Assembly (NCBI GenBank): GCA_938082855.1 | Contig: CALKCC010000105.1 | Span: 1-54,998 of the forward strand | DNA from: an uncultured Pirellulaceae bacterium | GTDB lineage: Bacteria > Planctomycetota > Planctomycetia > Pirellulales > Pirellulaceae | DNA length: 54,998 nt | Direction of reading: 5' to 3' | Part shown: positions 1 to 9,943 of the stretch, piece by piece | How positions within the stretch are numbered: the stretch's first letter is position 1 | Layout: the number at the start of each line of letters is the position of its first letter | Position numbers and translations under genes: made by a program | Notes under the pieces: generated by a model | What the model saw: only the letters and a program-made list of their open reading frames with translations | What the model was told of the DNA's origin: nothing | The model's database searches: none

Positions 1-1252
1 CAAGACTTTCAGGGACGCTACGGACACAAGCATCAACTTGAGTCGGAACAGATTTCTGAGTCGGATCCCCCTCAATAACTGCCGTGGCCAACTTATCCAT
101 CGTGCCCAGAGTCATTGGGTTATAGAGTGGTAAGAATACAGCCTGGTCTAAAATCTCCCGAGCGTTCTCCGGGTCGGGGCAATCCCGTCCACTCGGTGGC
201 TGAACGACCACCATGCTACCTCGTCGATCAGCGTCAAAACCCATCACTCGAAGATTCAATTCAACACTTTCCGGATCGGCAACTAACACTGGGAAAACCC
301 AAAAGTGGTTTGCTGGAGCCTTTAGACCGGCTATCTGATAATCCGCGTCATCCTGAAGTTTTCCGGCTAAGTAATTCCCCAGCTTGCGTTGGCTTTCCAA
401 AGCCTTTCCATTGAAGCGCTTTAGTTTGCGAGCAAGTAGGACTACCAGTGGAGAACTGGGGCGTCGGCGAATTAACCTGAAGAAGTCACTTCCAGAGAAT
501 CCTCGCGTACTCTTCTTCAGTAGTTTGTTGTAGTCCTTACCACAGAGCTTGACACACCCGACAAAGCAGGCGAATGACAGCTTGTAGGAGATGAATTTCA
601 AAAAGCTGTATTTCAGCAATCGGCGAAAGAAGAATGAGCGCGAACGCTTGGGATACTGTGATTCCAATTGAGTAAGTTGATCGGCCAGCTCTTTGCGAGC
701 CACGGAAAAGACTGCGCCACCCAGAGCCGTCGCTGTCTTAATAGGCCCAAAGCTATACATCGAAACGTCCGCAATGTCCTGTTTGCCTTCCGGCATTCCA
801 TCAAATTGCTGGGCACAATCTTCGAGCAGTAACAGTTGATGTTTTTGGGTGACCTCCGCGATCGCTTCGAGATCAATGGTCGAACCAAACAGATGAGCAA
901 CTAACACGAGCTTGGTTTTATCTGTGATTAAACTCTCGATGTGTTCCGCTTTCGGAGCCAGGGTGTCTATGTCCACATCGACCGGAACCGCAACCAGACC
1001 GTGCTTTTCAATAATCGTCAGCATGCCTTCGATGGTGAGCGCGCTGACGATGATCTCGCTTCCACGCGGTAGGGCTAACGCCTGCAGTAACAGATCGAAG
1101 CCAGTTCGGACACTGAGACAGCTGAATGCATGTCGCGAATCTTTCCAGCCTTGGCTTACGAACGAGGGATCGACCGATCCGATCCGGGCGCACTGGATCA
1201 TGCCGTAGCCGATATCCAGCCAGCTGAGATCAAAGCGTTTACGTGCCCACAT
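1..1252 (-). CDS. DegT/DnrJ/EryC1/StrS-type PLP-dependent aminotransferase (3' end outside window)
   Basis: The frame is open from an ATG at 1252 to the window edge, about 417 codons without a stop; an in-frame TAG lies 21 bases upstream of the ATG. The translation has the fold-type I aminotransferase pattern of the DegT/StrS family: an LFGS segment near residue 121, LLEDCAQ with the PLP-contacting Asp near 145, and SFGPIKT with the expected Schiff-base Lys at about 172, followed by ALGGA. Family members transfer amino groups onto nucleotide-linked keto-sugars for surface polysaccharides. The exact substrate cannot be told. It lies 39 bases behind the thioredoxin-fold gene on the same strand, so it may share a transcript with it and panB. 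Family assignment is confident; function within the family is open. Confidence 0.85.
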   Translation of the reverse strand, partial: MWARKRFDLSWLDIGYGMIQCARIGSVDPSFVSQGWKDSRHAFSCLSVRTGFDLLLQALALPRGSEIIVSALTIEGMLTIIEKHGLVAVPVDVDIDTLAPKAEHIESLITDKTKLVLVAHLFGSTIDLEAIAEVTQKHQLLLLEDCAQQFDGMPEGKQDIADVSMYSFGPIKTATALGGAVFSVARKELADQLTQLESQYPKRSRSFFFRRLLKYSFLKFISYKLSFACFVGCVKLCGKDYNKLLKKSTRGFSGSDFFRLIRRRPSSPLVVLLARKLKRFNGKALESQRKLGNYLAGKLQDDADYQIAGLKAPANHFWVFPVLVADPESVELNLRVMGFDADRRGSMVVVQPPSGRDCPDPENAREILDQAVFLPLYNPMTLGTMDKLATAVIEGDPTQKSVPTQVDACVRSVPESL

Positions 1253-1291
1253 GGTGCCTGCCTGCGTCGCCTAATAAATGGAACGACCAAT

Positions 1292-3376
1292 TCATGAAGA
1301 GGAATCCGTTGCCTTCATTGTATCGAATGCGGCCTTTATCTCGCCATGATTCGTGAGTGGATTCCGGCACGAAAAATTCTGACAGATATAAATCGTTGTT
1401 TGCCCGTCGATCAATGTTTTCGTTTGACTCATTTCACGTAACACGGCTGCTCCATCTTGATTCGGTTGTAGATAAGCGATGGTACGCCGAGCGATGAAGC
1501 CGCTGAAAATCTGTTGTCGCCATTGCGCCAGTTCAGAGGGGTTTTCGGCAGCAATCACAATTTCCTGGGTATCGTTCAATAGGAAATCCAAGGCCAATAA
1601 CATTTGGCCACATCCCGCCGGAGCGCGTTCCAGGATGGTCATCGAATTGAGAATCGTCTGCTCCGCCAACTCCAGCCACTTCACGTTATTACAGAGCTTC
1701 CCTAGCCGGGCCAGAACATAGGCGGTCATGGAATTACCGCTGGGGACACTGGAGTCAAAGCTGTCTTTGTTACGAGTGATCAGAGATTCGTGGTCATCTG
1801 AGGTAAAGAAGAAGCCACCACTCTCATCGTCATGAAAATGATCCAAGATGGTTTCGGTCAATTCGACGGCCGTTTGTATCCAACGTTCATCTCCAGTGCA
1901 TTCATAGAGAGTGGTACACGCATTTGCCAAAAAACTGTAATCATCCAGATAAGCATTAAGTTTCGCTTGGCCGTGACGCCAACTATGAAGAAGACGTAGC
2001 TTGGAATCCTCGGAGGCTACCGTCATATGTTCCAGAATGAAATCGGCAGCCCGAATAGCGGCCTCTAAGTACTTCGAATCTTCCAGCACGACACCGACCT
2101 GAGCCATGGATTGAATCATCAATGCATTCCAACTCACCAGTACTTTGTCGTCGAGGCCGGGGCGGATTCGTTTTGCACGGTGTTCAAATAGAGACTGTCG
2201 GGATTCTTCAAGCGAGTTTAATTCTGCGGTCGATAGTCCGTTCGTCGAGTTACTTTCCAATGGCTGGGAGAGATTGAGGATGCTCTGGCCTTCAAAATTC
2301 CCTCGCTCCGTGACGTCGTAGATTTCACAAAATCGTGTCCCGCGATCTTCGCCAAGGACCTCTAAAATCTCTTTCGGAGACCAGACATAGAATTTACCTT
2401 CCTCTCCTTCACTGTCAGCATCTTCGGTGCTGAAGAAGCATCCGAATTCCGAGTCTGTCATCGTGTGCAAAATGTAATCACAGGTTTGACGAATCGTTGC
2501 TTCGTATAAAGGTGAACCAGTTACCTGAAAAGCGTGCAGGTAAATGTCGACTAACTGACCGTTGTCATACAACATTTTTTCAAAATGGGGCACGAGCCAT
2601 CGGGCGTCAACGCTGTAACGTGCAAAGCCACCACCGAGGTGGTCATAAATACCTCCCAGAGCCATTTTGTCGAGATTCAAGGTAACCATGTCCAGTAACG
2701 TTTGGTTCCCTGTACGCACCCAGCTTCGAAGTAATAATTCCAAATTCATCGCGTTAGGAAATTTGGGAGAGGTCCCAAATCCGCCATGCTGGAAATCGAA
2801 GTTGTTTTCCAAAGCCACCAACGCTGCATCAATCAGGTCATTGGAAAGGTGGGCATCACTTGTGGAAACACCGAATCCGACTCGACGGATTTTTTCAGTC
2901 AGTTCATCGGCATAAGCCAATGCCTGATCGTTTCGGTTAATCCAGGCCCGTTCCACTCCTTCGATAATTTGAGTGAAGCCCGGCATTTGCCCCCGTTGTT
3001 GGGGAGGCCAATAGGTGCCACCGAAAAATGGCTTTAGATCTGGAGTCAGGAAAACGCTCATTGGCCAACCGCCATGACCTGTTAAGATCTGTACCGCGTT
3101 CATGTAGATCTGATCCAGGTCCGGTCGCTCTTCACGATCTACTTTGATGTTGATGAACTTCTCATTGAGAAGCCCCGCAATGGCCTCATCTTCAAAGCTC
3201 TCGTGCTCCATCACGTGACACCAGTGACAGGCCGAGTAACCGATCGAAAGAAAGATGGGTTTGTTTTCGTCTTTAGCCCGCTGGAGTGCTTCTTCGCCCC
3301 ACGGATACCAGTCGACGGGATTGTTTTGGTGTTGGAGCAGATACGGGCTGGACTCGGAAGCCAGTTTATTAGGCAT
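1292..3376 (-). CDS. YyaL/SSP411-type thioredoxin-fold protein (DUF255)
   Basis: This 694-aa protein begins with the typical DUF255 start ([19 protein letters not shown], residues 9-27) and carries SACHWCHVM with a CxxC pair at residues 50 and 53, then [11 protein letters not shown]. The N-terminal part is a thioredoxin-like domain. The remainder is the long alpha-helical barrel region seen in the family (for example [12 protein letters not shown] and [12 protein letters not shown]). Length is normal for the family. The biochemical role of these proteins is not established; a redox or sugar-epimerase-like role has been suggested from fold only. It starts 20 bases after the panB stop on the same strand, so co-transcription with panB is likely. 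No signal peptide is visible, so it is probably cytoplasmic. Confidence 0.92.
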   Translation of the reverse strand: MPNKLASESSPYLLQHQNNPVDWYPWGEEALQRAKDENKPIFLSIGYSACHWCHVMEHESFEDEAIAGLLNEKFINIKVDREERPDLDQIYMNAVQILTGHGGWPMSVFLTPDLKPFFGGTYWPPQQRGQMPGFTQIIEGVERAWINRNDQALAYADELTEKIRRVGFGVSTSDAHLSNDLIDAALVALENNFDFQHGGFGTSPKFPNAMNLELLLRSWVRTGNQTLLDMVTLNLDKMALGGIYDHLGGGFARYSVDARWLVPHFEKMLYDNGQLVDIYLHAFQVTGSPLYEATIRQTCDYILHTMTDSEFGCFFSTEDADSEGEEGKFYVWSPKEILEVLGEDRGTRFCEIYDVTERGNFEGQSILNLSQPLESNSTNGLSTAELNSLEESRQSLFEHRAKRIRPGLDDKVLVSWNALMIQSMAQVGVVLEDSKYLEAAIRAADFILEHMTVASEDSKLRLLHSWRHGQAKLNAYLDDYSFLANACTTLYECTGDERWIQTAVELTETILDHFHDDESGGFFFTSDDHESLITRNKDSFDSSVPSGNSMTAYVLARLGKLCNNVKWLELAEQTILNSMTILERAPAGCGQMLLALDFLLNDTQEIVIAAENPSELAQWRQQIFSGFIARRTIAYLQPNQDGAAVLREMSQTKTLIDGQTTIYICQNFSCRNPLTNHGEIKAAFDTMKATDSSS

Positions 3377-3396
3377 ATTGTGTTTGTTCGTTTCTG

Positions 3397-4194
3397 TTAT
3401 TTATACGAGTGCTGGCTGGCGGGAAATTCGCCGGATTGCACTTCTTCTCGATATTGCCTGGCTGCTTGCGAAATAGTGTCCTGAAGATTGGCGTATTGTT
3501 TCACAAACCGCGGTGCCTCTGTTGTCAGGCCAAGCATGTCCGTTAGGACCAGTACCTGTCCGTCGCATTGACTTCCAGCTCCGATTCCGATCGTGGGAAT
3601 ATCTAAGGCCTTTGTAATTTTCTCAGCTAACTCGGCAGGGACGCATTCCAGTACGACGGAAAAGGCGCCGGCCTGTTGCACGGCCAATGCATCATTTAAC
3701 AGACGCTCTTCGTCACGCTGAACTTTATAACCACCCATCGTGTGAACACTTTGCGGCCGAAGGCCAATGTGTCCCATGACCGGGATGCCTGCAGAGACTA
3801 AAGCGGAAATGGTACCAGCCTGATCCTCTCCCCCCTCGAGTTTCACAGCCTGACAGCGTGTCTCTTTGAGAATTCGACCTGCGGAAACGATCGCCGACTG
3901 GCCTCCGACTAAATGAGTAGGAAACGGAAGGTCGACGACGACTAAGGCGTGACGCACCGCTCGGCCTACTATTTCTGCGTGATAGATGATGTCATCCAGG
4001 GTGACCGGTAACGTCGTCTCGTGTCCCTGAAACACCATTCCCAGTGAATCTCCAACGAGGATGGCATCGATCCCGGCTTCATCCAGGATTCGGGCTGACA
4101 CGAAGTCGTAGGCCGTGAGCATGGAAATCCGATGACTTTGCTGTTTGAATTCAACGAATTCCGGTACAGTGATCTGTCTTTTGGTGCCGTTCAT
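3397..4194 (-). CDS. panB: 3-methyl-2-oxobutanoate hydroxymethyltransferase
   Basis: PanB transfers a hydroxymethyl group from 5,10-methylene-THF to 2-oxoisovalerate to make ketopantoate, the first step of pantothenate (CoA) synthesis. The 265-aa protein has the family motifs in order: [39 protein letters not shown] (metal-binding Asp in VGDS), [27 protein letters not shown] and a late IGIGAG. Length matches the usual 260-280 aa. The ATG at 4194 leads straight into the conserved N-terminus. It is the first gene of a likely three-gene minus-strand unit with the YyaL-type and DegT-type genes, and is divergent from the secreted-protein gene at 4365. The substrate 2-oxoisovalerate is also the product branch of ilvC, found 10 kb away. 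Confidence 0.97.
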   Translation of the reverse strand: MNGTKRQITVPEFVEFKQQSHRISMLTAYDFVSARILDEAGIDAILVGDSLGMVFQGHETTLPVTLDDIIYHAEIVGRAVRHALVVVDLPFPTHLVGGQSAIVSAGRILKETRCQAVKLEGGEDQAGTISALVSAGIPVMGHIGLRPQSVHTMGGYKVQRDEERLLNDALAVQQAGAFSVVLECVPAELAEKITKALDIPTIGIGAGSQCDGQVLVLTDMLGLTTEAPRFVKQYANLQDTISQAARQYREEVQSGEFPASQHSYK

Positions 4195-4364
4195 GGAGAT
4201 TCCTGATGAATTCCCTCATCGGGGGTCTATAATTAATAGGAGTGGTCGAAGGCTTTTTCCGAGCCTTTAACTCTTCCTATTGTAGTGCGGGTGGGAGTGT
4301 CCTGAGAAGCACTTAACCTGTGAGCAGAGAAGCAAATCAATTAGTTTGCCGTAGAGGATCCGAG

Positions 4365-5087
4365 ATGCAACGCAATTTACTTGTTCTGACAATACTGTTG
4401 GCAACCTGTACTATCGTGCCAGCACAGCAACAGCAGCAGATTCCTAAAGAGACGCTCCGAACGACAGGTAAAATCATCGGACTCTTTAATGCCGGGTACT
4501 ATGTCGAGTTAGATTCGGGACAGAAATGGACCATCTTCCTGCCAGATAATCCTCAGTATGTTGAAGTACTGGGGCAGGCCGAACCACGTTGGTTGCAACG
4601 AGGAGCCTTTGTCAGTTTTGCCGGTATCTTCAACTCCAAAGGTGAAGCGCAGGCACCAGTAAAAGACATGCAAGTCTTTCAACCCAACAAAGAAACTAAG
4701 CTGGGTGTCCAGGCGGATGGAATTGCAGGAGCCAATAAAAATCTATTCGGCGGAAATAATACGGAGCCTGCCGAGCAAACAGCTCGTTTTCTTGTCTCAG
4801 GTCGATTGATGAATATTAAAGACGGTAAGATGACCGTCTCCGGCCCAGGATTTCAAACCACCGTCCCAGTCGATGACAAAATGACGATTCGAGTCAAAAT
4901 GAATAATCCTGCTTTGGCACGCGTTGGCGATAAGGTGGAATTGAATGCATGGTATTACACCCCTCGAGCTCAACTCATGCAGGCCAAAGCGACATCTCTC
5001 AAAATCACCGCAGCGATGAAATTTGGTTACATAGAGCCCAAAGAGAAGGGTGACCCAAAAGAAGATGGTGACGAGGACGAGAAATAA
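4365..5087 (+). CDS. secreted protein of unknown function
   Basis: A 240-aa protein with a clear Sec signal peptide: basic start MQRNLL, hydrophobic core and a cleavage-like site at VPAQQ near residue 20. I chose the ATG at 4365 because an AGAGG ribosome binding sequence lies about 7 bases upstream and the signal peptide begins directly there; an upstream GTG at 4320 would add 15 polar residues in front of it. The mature part has two similar stretches, TGKIIGLFNAGYYVELDSG and SGRLMNIKDGKMTVSG, which suggests two small beta-barrel repeats. The C-terminus is strongly acidic and charged (KEKGDPKEDGDEDEK). I do not recognise a family with an assigned function. It is a stand-alone gene. Confidence 0.8.
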   Translation: MQRNLLVLTILLATCTIVPAQQQQQIPKETLRTTGKIIGLFNAGYYVELDSGQKWTIFLPDNPQYVEVLGQAEPRWLQRGAFVSFAGIFNSKGEAQAPVKDMQVFQPNKETKLGVQADGIAGANKNLFGGNNTEPAEQTARFLVSGRLMNIKDGKMTVSGPGFQTTVPVDDKMTIRVKMNNPALARVGDKVELNAWYYTPRAQLMQAKATSLKITAAMKFGYIEPKEKGDPKEDGDEDEK

Positions 5088-5160
5088 GACGAGTTGTCGT
5101 TTTAGAAGTCTGTCCGACGAACGAGCCCACATTGGCGGAACCAGTTCGATACAAAAAATG

Positions 5161-5220
5161 TCAACTGCTCAGGATGTAGTGTAAACGGGTACTTGAACAC
5201 CAGGGATCTTGAGCAGTTGA
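5161..5220. other. perfect 11-bp inverted repeat
   Basis: TCAACTGCTCA (5161-5171) and TGAGCAGTTGA (5210-5220) are exact reverse complements separated by 38 bases. They lie between the stop of the secreted-protein gene and the cupin start codon chosen here. An RNA stem, a terminator for the upstream gene or a paired protein-binding site are all possible. There is no long T run directly after it, so a simple terminator is not the best fit. Confidence 0.55.
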
Positions 5221-5288
5221 CTCTTTATAAACATCCTTGGCTCGGCAAAGTTTCGCATTCAGTCCTTAGATTCCCAAGAAACCACGCG

Positions 5289-5657
5289 ATGGATATTCAT
5301 AACGTCAACGATGTACCCGCTTTCACAACCAAAGATGGATCGGAGATTCGAGAACTTCTGGCCCATCGTAATTCTCTTATCAAGAATCAAAGTCTTGCCG
5401 AAGCCCGAGTGGCACCAGGCTTAGCCACTCAGCTGCACTATCATCCACTGACCGAAGAAATCTACTACATTCTGAGCGGTACAGGTGAGATGACCATTGA
5501 TGATGAAACGAAAATGGTTCAGCCGGGAGATGCCATCGCGATCGCCCCCGGAGCACTCCATACGATTCATAATACGGGCGAGCAAACGCTGGTATTTTTG
5601 TGTTGTTGTGCACCCAGCTATGAGCATCACGATACTGTGCTCGTCGACGAATAATGC
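5289..5657 (+). CDS. cupin-domain protein
   Basis: A single-domain cupin of 122 aa when started at the ATG at 5289; the open frame continues upstream to a TTG at 5193, but the conserved part begins well after the ATG. Cupin motif 1 is present as HYHPLTEEIYYILSGTGEM with two His and one Glu metal ligands, and motif 2 as PGDAIAIAPGALHTIHN with the third His. Such proteins are mannose-6-phosphate isomerase-like in fold and may be enzymes or sugar/ligand-binding proteins; the sequence does not say which. A CCC run near the end (LVFLCCCAPSYEH) is unusual and could add metal ligands. The stop codon is TAA at 5652-5654; the gene stands alone and is followed by a hairpin. Confidence 0.85.
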
Positions 5658-5705
5658 TCGGGAAGTCATCCATAACCCGTAAACTCATCCTAGTTTATCT
5701 ATTTT

Positions 5706-5732
5706 AAGCCAGCTTCCTGATCTTTCTGGCTT
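5706..5732 (+). terminator. hairpin downstream of the cupin gene
   Basis: AAGCCAG and CTGGCTT form a perfect 7-bp stem with a 13-base loop about 50 bases after the cupin stop codon. It is followed by GTTAAT rather than a long T run, so termination is inferred from position only. Confidence 0.45.
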
Positions 5733-5881
5733 GTTAATCAAAATCGGGTTTTACTCTTTAGTCCGCATATACCGATTTTACTAATTGTAGAGGCGCGTTT
5801 ATGCGCTTCTTGTGGACACCTGCCGCTGCGCAGGCTGGACTGCTGAACTCGTAGAGATCCATAGAAAGAAAAGCCAAGCTC

Positions 5882-8578
5882 GTGACTAATAAGCAATCCA
5901 TCAAACAGGCTAACCGACAGGCAGGCACGCATGCCAGTCAGGCAATTCGACCATTTCTCATGGTGTTTTGCACACTCCTATTTGGATTATCCATTGGTGC
6001 ATTTGACCGTTTCGTTCCGCCTGGTCCGCCATCGAGTGTCGAGTCGAATGAGCCGTTGATTACCGGCGAGACATTGGTGTCAGCTGTCGTTCCACAACAC
6101 TCGACCGTCGTTGATATTCAGAAGATCATTGATGCTCACATCGAAGAGCAAAACGATGAACCACGCGCTGCTCAGATCGCAGAGGCTCCTAAGCCAGAGC
6201 AAACGGCCGAGCTGGAACAGGTGGTGCTCGAATCTCTCGAAGAAATTGAACAGATACAACGTCCGAATACACTGTCGGTCGTTTTGATCGCCGCCAACAA
6301 TACTTTGATTGAAGAGGATTCCCCTGAGCCCGCTCCGTTACAAGCCCGTGCCGTAGAATTGCCTCGGGCCGCCGGTGTGCAAAACATGACGCCAACGCAG
6401 CAACGCGGGAATTCTGAGTTGCCTAAGTCGATGAATATGCAGCCATCGATTCTAATCGCTCGTGCAGAGAACAGTGAGAGCGATGAGACTCCGGCAACGA
6501 CTACACCGACGATCAATCAGGCAGATAGTAACCCGGTCGATCCACAACTAGAATTTTGGCCTCAGTCACCTCAGCTCCAGCGTCAGCTTACGCAACTCCA
6601 AACGGTTCCCGCTCTTGCAAGTTGGACTGGTGATTTGATGCAAGCTCTGAATGACCTTCACGAAATTCGAGGCCTGGGATCGGTTGAGTCAGTACAGACG
6701 CTAGCCTTGCTTCGCGATCTTCATGCAGAGGGTAACACGCTTGTTGAAAACCTGACCGAAGAGGAAGTTCGTCGAGCTATTTTACGAACGTTGAACGGTT
6801 TGGACACGAGGCTGGAAGTCTGGCATGCAGTCCAGACTATCATTTCCAACCAAACAGTCTCGGTTGAAACCTTGGAGGCTCCTCAAGACCTCATCGCAGC
6901 AGCGATTGAAGGAATTGAAGAACGACTGGTTGGCTCTGAGGAAGCAGATAACTGGCGAGTCTATTTGAAGTTGAATACGTTGTCGAAGTTTCTAGATGCC
7001 GAAGGCGGAGTCGATGTTTCTGCGCGAGGGAAAGAAGCTCAGCGAGTCCTGCTTCGAATGCATGCTCGGTCTCTGACACCGGAACAAAAATCATTGCTCC
7101 AGGAAGAAGCATTTACCAGTCTCGAATTTGGATTGAGGCAATGGTGTGTGGAGCCGATCGACTACCCCAAACTGATGCGTGATATCGAGCTGTTTGAAAC
7201 CAGTCGCTATAACTATCGGGCGGTACCTGTTGCCAATAGTTTTCAGGTGATACGCTGGTCACTTGATGACAACGTGGCATCTCTAGGGGCTTTACTGGAA
7301 GACCGTTATCGAGGCGGAAATATTCGCATTCGTATCTCGGAAGGCTTTATCAATCGATTGATTCCTTCCGAAACTCAAGCCACACAGCCGATTGAAGACA
7401 AGGTGCTTGGGGCCTTAGTGGAAGGCACTAGTGATACCACCTCACGTTTGAATATCAAGTTGCTTGATGACGATGGCCGTTGGGTTATTGGATTGGATGC
7501 TCAGGGAGAAATAAAGTCCAACACCACGTCTACCAAAGGAGCGGCAATCTTTGAAAACGAAGCGACCGCGTCCTTCCAGGCCAGTAAGAAATTGATGATT
7601 TCACCCAGTGGCATTGAATTTGGTGAAACGTTAGCTGATGTACAAAGCGAAAGTAAGTTGGTGAACTTTGAGACCGACTATGATAACTCGCTGCTTGGCG
7701 GCATCGCTCGCAATATGGCCAAGAACCAATACAAACAGAAAGAGAAGGCAGCTGCGCAGGCGATGGATCTCAGAATTCGGCAGCAAGCGACGGATACGCT
7801 GGACGACAAGATTTCAGAACAAATGGGCAAACTCGAATCGGCCTACAATGCTCGCTGGCTCGAGCCAATGCAGGATCTTAACTTACGACCGGTTGCCACG
7901 CAGTTACATACGATTGGCAACAAGCTGGCAATCGATTATCGATTGGCTGGTGTGCATCAACTTGCTGCTCACGGACATCGTCCTGAATTGCCTGAAGAGA
8001 CACTGGTAGGAATGCAGATTCATGAATCCGCATTGAATAACCTTTTGCACAATCTGGATTTGGACGGCAAATCTGGAAAGTTGACAGAAGTCATGCAGCG
8101 GATAGCCGATCAACTTGGCATGGAGGAATTTGAAGTTCCAGTCGATATTCCGGAAACCGTCATGGTGCGATTTATGGAACGTGAGTCCGTACGTATTCGA
8201 TTCTATAAGGGTCGTGTTCAATTGATGATTCAAATGCGACAGCTACAGAATAAGCGTCTCGGTTGGCGCAATTTCGCCATCCTGGCCGAATATGCTCCGG
8301 ATGCCAGTGCAATCAGCGGGAATTTACAGCGACAAGGTGTGATTCAGATTCTGGGCAATGGGCTAAGACTGGGTGACCGAATCGCTCTACAAACAATCTT
8401 CAATAAAGTACTGCCGTCGACTCGAACTCTGAAGCTTCTCGGAGATAATATTGCTGCCCATCCAAACATGGAATCGGCCAATGTGAATCTATTCGACATC
8501 CAACAAGGTTGGTTAACCTTCGCGATTACCGATGAAGAGCCTGTGATCGCCAATGTTGACGATACCGAAGAACGCTAA
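5882..8578 (+). CDS. large membrane-anchored protein of unknown function
   Basis: An 898-aa protein with a GTG start at 5882. The N-terminus has about 24 mostly polar/basic residues followed by one hydrophobic segment (FLMVFCTLLFGLSIGAF), which fits a signal anchor with the bulk of the protein outside the cytoplasmic membrane. Residues about 40-220 are low-complexity, rich in Glu, Pro, Thr and Ala, like a wall-spanning linker. The rest mixes alpha-helical and beta-strand stretches, ending in a beta-rich part with WRNFAILAEYAP and GWLTFAITDEEP. No catalytic motif is recognisable. I do not know this family; a planctomycete envelope protein is a reasonable inference. It lies alone between the cupin and radical SAM genes. 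Confidence 0.75.
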   Translation: MTNKQSIKQANRQAGTHASQAIRPFLMVFCTLLFGLSIGAFDRFVPPGPPSSVESNEPLITGETLVSAVVPQHSTVVDIQKIIDAHIEEQNDEPRAAQIAEAPKPEQTAELEQVVLESLEEIEQIQRPNTLSVVLIAANNTLIEEDSPEPAPLQARAVELPRAAGVQNMTPTQQRGNSELPKSMNMQPSILIARAENSESDETPATTTPTINQADSNPVDPQLEFWPQSPQLQRQLTQLQTVPALASWTGDLMQALNDLHEIRGLGSVESVQTLALLRDLHAEGNTLVENLTEEEVRRAILRTLNGLDTRLEVWHAVQTIISNQTVSVETLEAPQDLIAAAIEGIEERLVGSEEADNWRVYLKLNTLSKFLDAEGGVDVSARGKEAQRVLLRMHARSLTPEQKSLLQEEAFTSLEFGLRQWCVEPIDYPKLMRDIELFETSRYNYRAVPVANSFQVIRWSLDDNVASLGALLEDRYRGGNIRIRISEGFINRLIPSETQATQPIEDKVLGALVEGTSDTTSRLNIKLLDDDGRWVIGLDAQGEIKSNTTSTKGAAIFENEATASFQASKKLMISPSGIEFGETLADVQSESKLVNFETDYDNSLLGGIARNMAKNQYKQKEKAAAQAMDLRIRQQATDTLDDKISEQMGKLESAYNARWLEPMQDLNLRPVATQLHTIGNKLAIDYRLAGVHQLAAHGHRPELPEETLVGMQIHESALNNLLHNLDLDGKSGKLTEVMQRIADQLGMEEFEVPVDIPETVMVRFMERESVRIRFYKGRVQLMIQMRQLQNKRLGWRNFAILAEYAPDASAISGNLQRQGVIQILGNGLRLGDRIALQTIFNKVLPSTRTLKLLGDNIAAHPNMESANVNLFDIQQGWLTFAITDEEPVIANVDDTEER

Positions 8579-8645
8579 GACGCTAACTCTCATAAATGCC
8601 AATCCAGTAATTACGGCAAGACGGATTTGTGAGTAGCGGTCTATA

Positions 8646-9521
8646 ATGACGAGCATGCAAAAAAACGTGCTTCATACGTCCCACGAGAGATCGTTCGAGA
8701 CGAATCGATTTGTTTATCCGGTGCTCAGTCGGCGAAGCCAAGGTGTGTCGATTGGAGTGAATCTAAATCCGGATAAAATCTGTAATTTTGATTGCATCTA
8801 TTGTCAGGTTGACCGCACCACGACAAGTGAAACACGATTTGTCGAAATGCAACAGCTCTTAGAAGAACTCGATCAGATGCTGGCGTTGGTTTCTTCCGGT
8901 GAACTATTTCAATCCGAACAGTTCTCAGATGTCCCCCAGCACTTACAACGGCTCAACGATATCGCTTTTTCCGGGGATGGCGAGCCGACGACTTATAAGA
9001 ATTTTGATGAAATCATTCTGGCCTGTGCTGACCTCAAGCAACAACATCAATTGTCAGATGTCAAAATGGTACTCATTACCAATGCCAGCATGTTCCATCG
9101 CGAGCATGTTAAACGTGGCCTGGAGATCATGGATGCTAACCAGGGAGAGATTTGGGCCAAGCTCGATGCCGGCTCTGACGAATACTATCAGTTGATCGAA
9201 CGTACCAGTATTCCTTTTCAGCAGATCCTGGATAACCTTGAAGCGGCAGCGCAGGTACGCCCTTTGGTGATTCAGTCCCTGTTCATGCAAGTGAATCAGG
9301 AAGCGCCGACTGAGAAAGAACTGGAGTTGTTTTGTGACCGGCTTACTCAGGTTCTGGCAGCCGGCGGTCAGATTTCTTTGGTTCAGGTCTACACGATTGC
9401 TCGTCGGCCCGCCGAAAGTTACGTAACGCCGTTGGCAGATCATGAAGTTGACCGTATCGTTGAACTAGTAACCTCGAAAACCGGAATTCAAGCAGTGGGA
9501 TACTATGGCTACACAACCTGA
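8646..9521 (+). CDS. radical SAM protein (COG0731-like)
   Basis: A 291-aa protein with the radical SAM cluster motif CNFDCIYC (Cys 46, 50, 53) binding a 4Fe-4S cluster that cleaves S-adenosylmethionine. FSGDGEPTTYKNF (residues 108-120) is the GGE-type SAM-contact motif, here SGDGEPT. The overall pattern resembles the COG0731 group related to the wybutosine enzyme TYW1, whose bacterial members are mostly uncharacterised. The start at 8646 is followed by another ATG three codons later; neither has a strong ribosome binding site. The stop overlaps by 17 bases the next gene, which points to translational coupling with the small membrane protein. Confidence 0.88.
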   Translation: MTSMQKNVLHTSHERSFETNRFVYPVLSRRSQGVSIGVNLNPDKICNFDCIYCQVDRTTTSETRFVEMQQLLEELDQMLALVSSGELFQSEQFSDVPQHLQRLNDIAFSGDGEPTTYKNFDEIILACADLKQQHQLSDVKMVLITNASMFHREHVKRGLEIMDANQGEIWAKLDAGSDEYYQLIERTSIPFQQILDNLEAAAQVRPLVIQSLFMQVNQEAPTEKELELFCDRLTQVLAAGGQISLVQVYTIARRPAESYVTPLADHEVDRIVELVTSKTGIQAVGYYGYTT

Positions 9522-9795
9522 ATCAGACCAGAAACAAGAGATTCCTGCCGATGAAATGGCCGAGCGTCAGAAGGTTACTCGTTGGTTAGTCATTGCGGTT
9601 GCCGTCTGGGGAATCATCCTCGCAGTTGGCTCGTTTCTTGCTTGGGATCGAGCGGAGTTAGCGGCAGAGCACGAAGGCGTTAGTGATCAGATCGACTTTC
9701 AAACGCGGTTGCTCAAATTTGTCATCCCACTGAGTGCTGTAGGTTTATTTGTCGGTGGCTGGATCATGGCGTTGAAGAAACGGTTGAACAGTTAA
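9505..9795 (+). CDS. small two-helix membrane protein
   Basis: A 96-aa protein with a polar N-terminus of about 24 residues and two hydrophobic helices (WLVIAVAVWGIILAVGSFLAW and FVIPLSAVGLFVGGWIMAL) joined by a roughly 25-residue acidic loop. Both ends are expected on the same side. The start codon lies inside the end of the radical SAM gene, so the two are probably translated together. No family with a known role is recognised. The last two codons and the TAA stop (AAC AGT TAA) are the first bases of the octamer repeat array that follows, so the C-terminus may have been set by the repeat. Confidence 0.72.
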   Translation: MATQPESDQKQEIPADEMAERQKVTRWLVIAVAVWGIILAVGSFLAWDRAELAAEHEGVSDQIDFQTRLLKFVIPLSAVGLFVGGWIMALKKRLNS

Positions 9796-9928
9796 CCAGT
9801 TAACCAATTAACCATTTAGCCATTTAGACATTTAGACAATTAGACAATTAGACAGTTAGACAATTAGACAATTGGGCAATTGGGCAATTGGGCAGTTGTC
9901 AGTTTTACAATTGGGCGATAAATGGGCG
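9789..9928 (+). repeat. octamer array A1
   Basis: About thirteen 8-bp units run in order TTAACCAG, TTAACCAA, TTAACCAT, TTAGCCAT, TTAGACAT, several TTAGACAA/G, then TTGGGCAA, followed by the core TTGTCAGTTTTACAATTGGGC. It fills almost all of the space between two convergent genes and begins in the last codons of the left one. Confidence 0.95.
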
Positions 9929-9943
9929 TATCGATCAATGATT

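Noticed and set aside
912-1208. Plus-strand open frames across the first 1.2 kb
   Set aside because: The minus strand carries an uninterrupted aminotransferase with its catalytic motifs.
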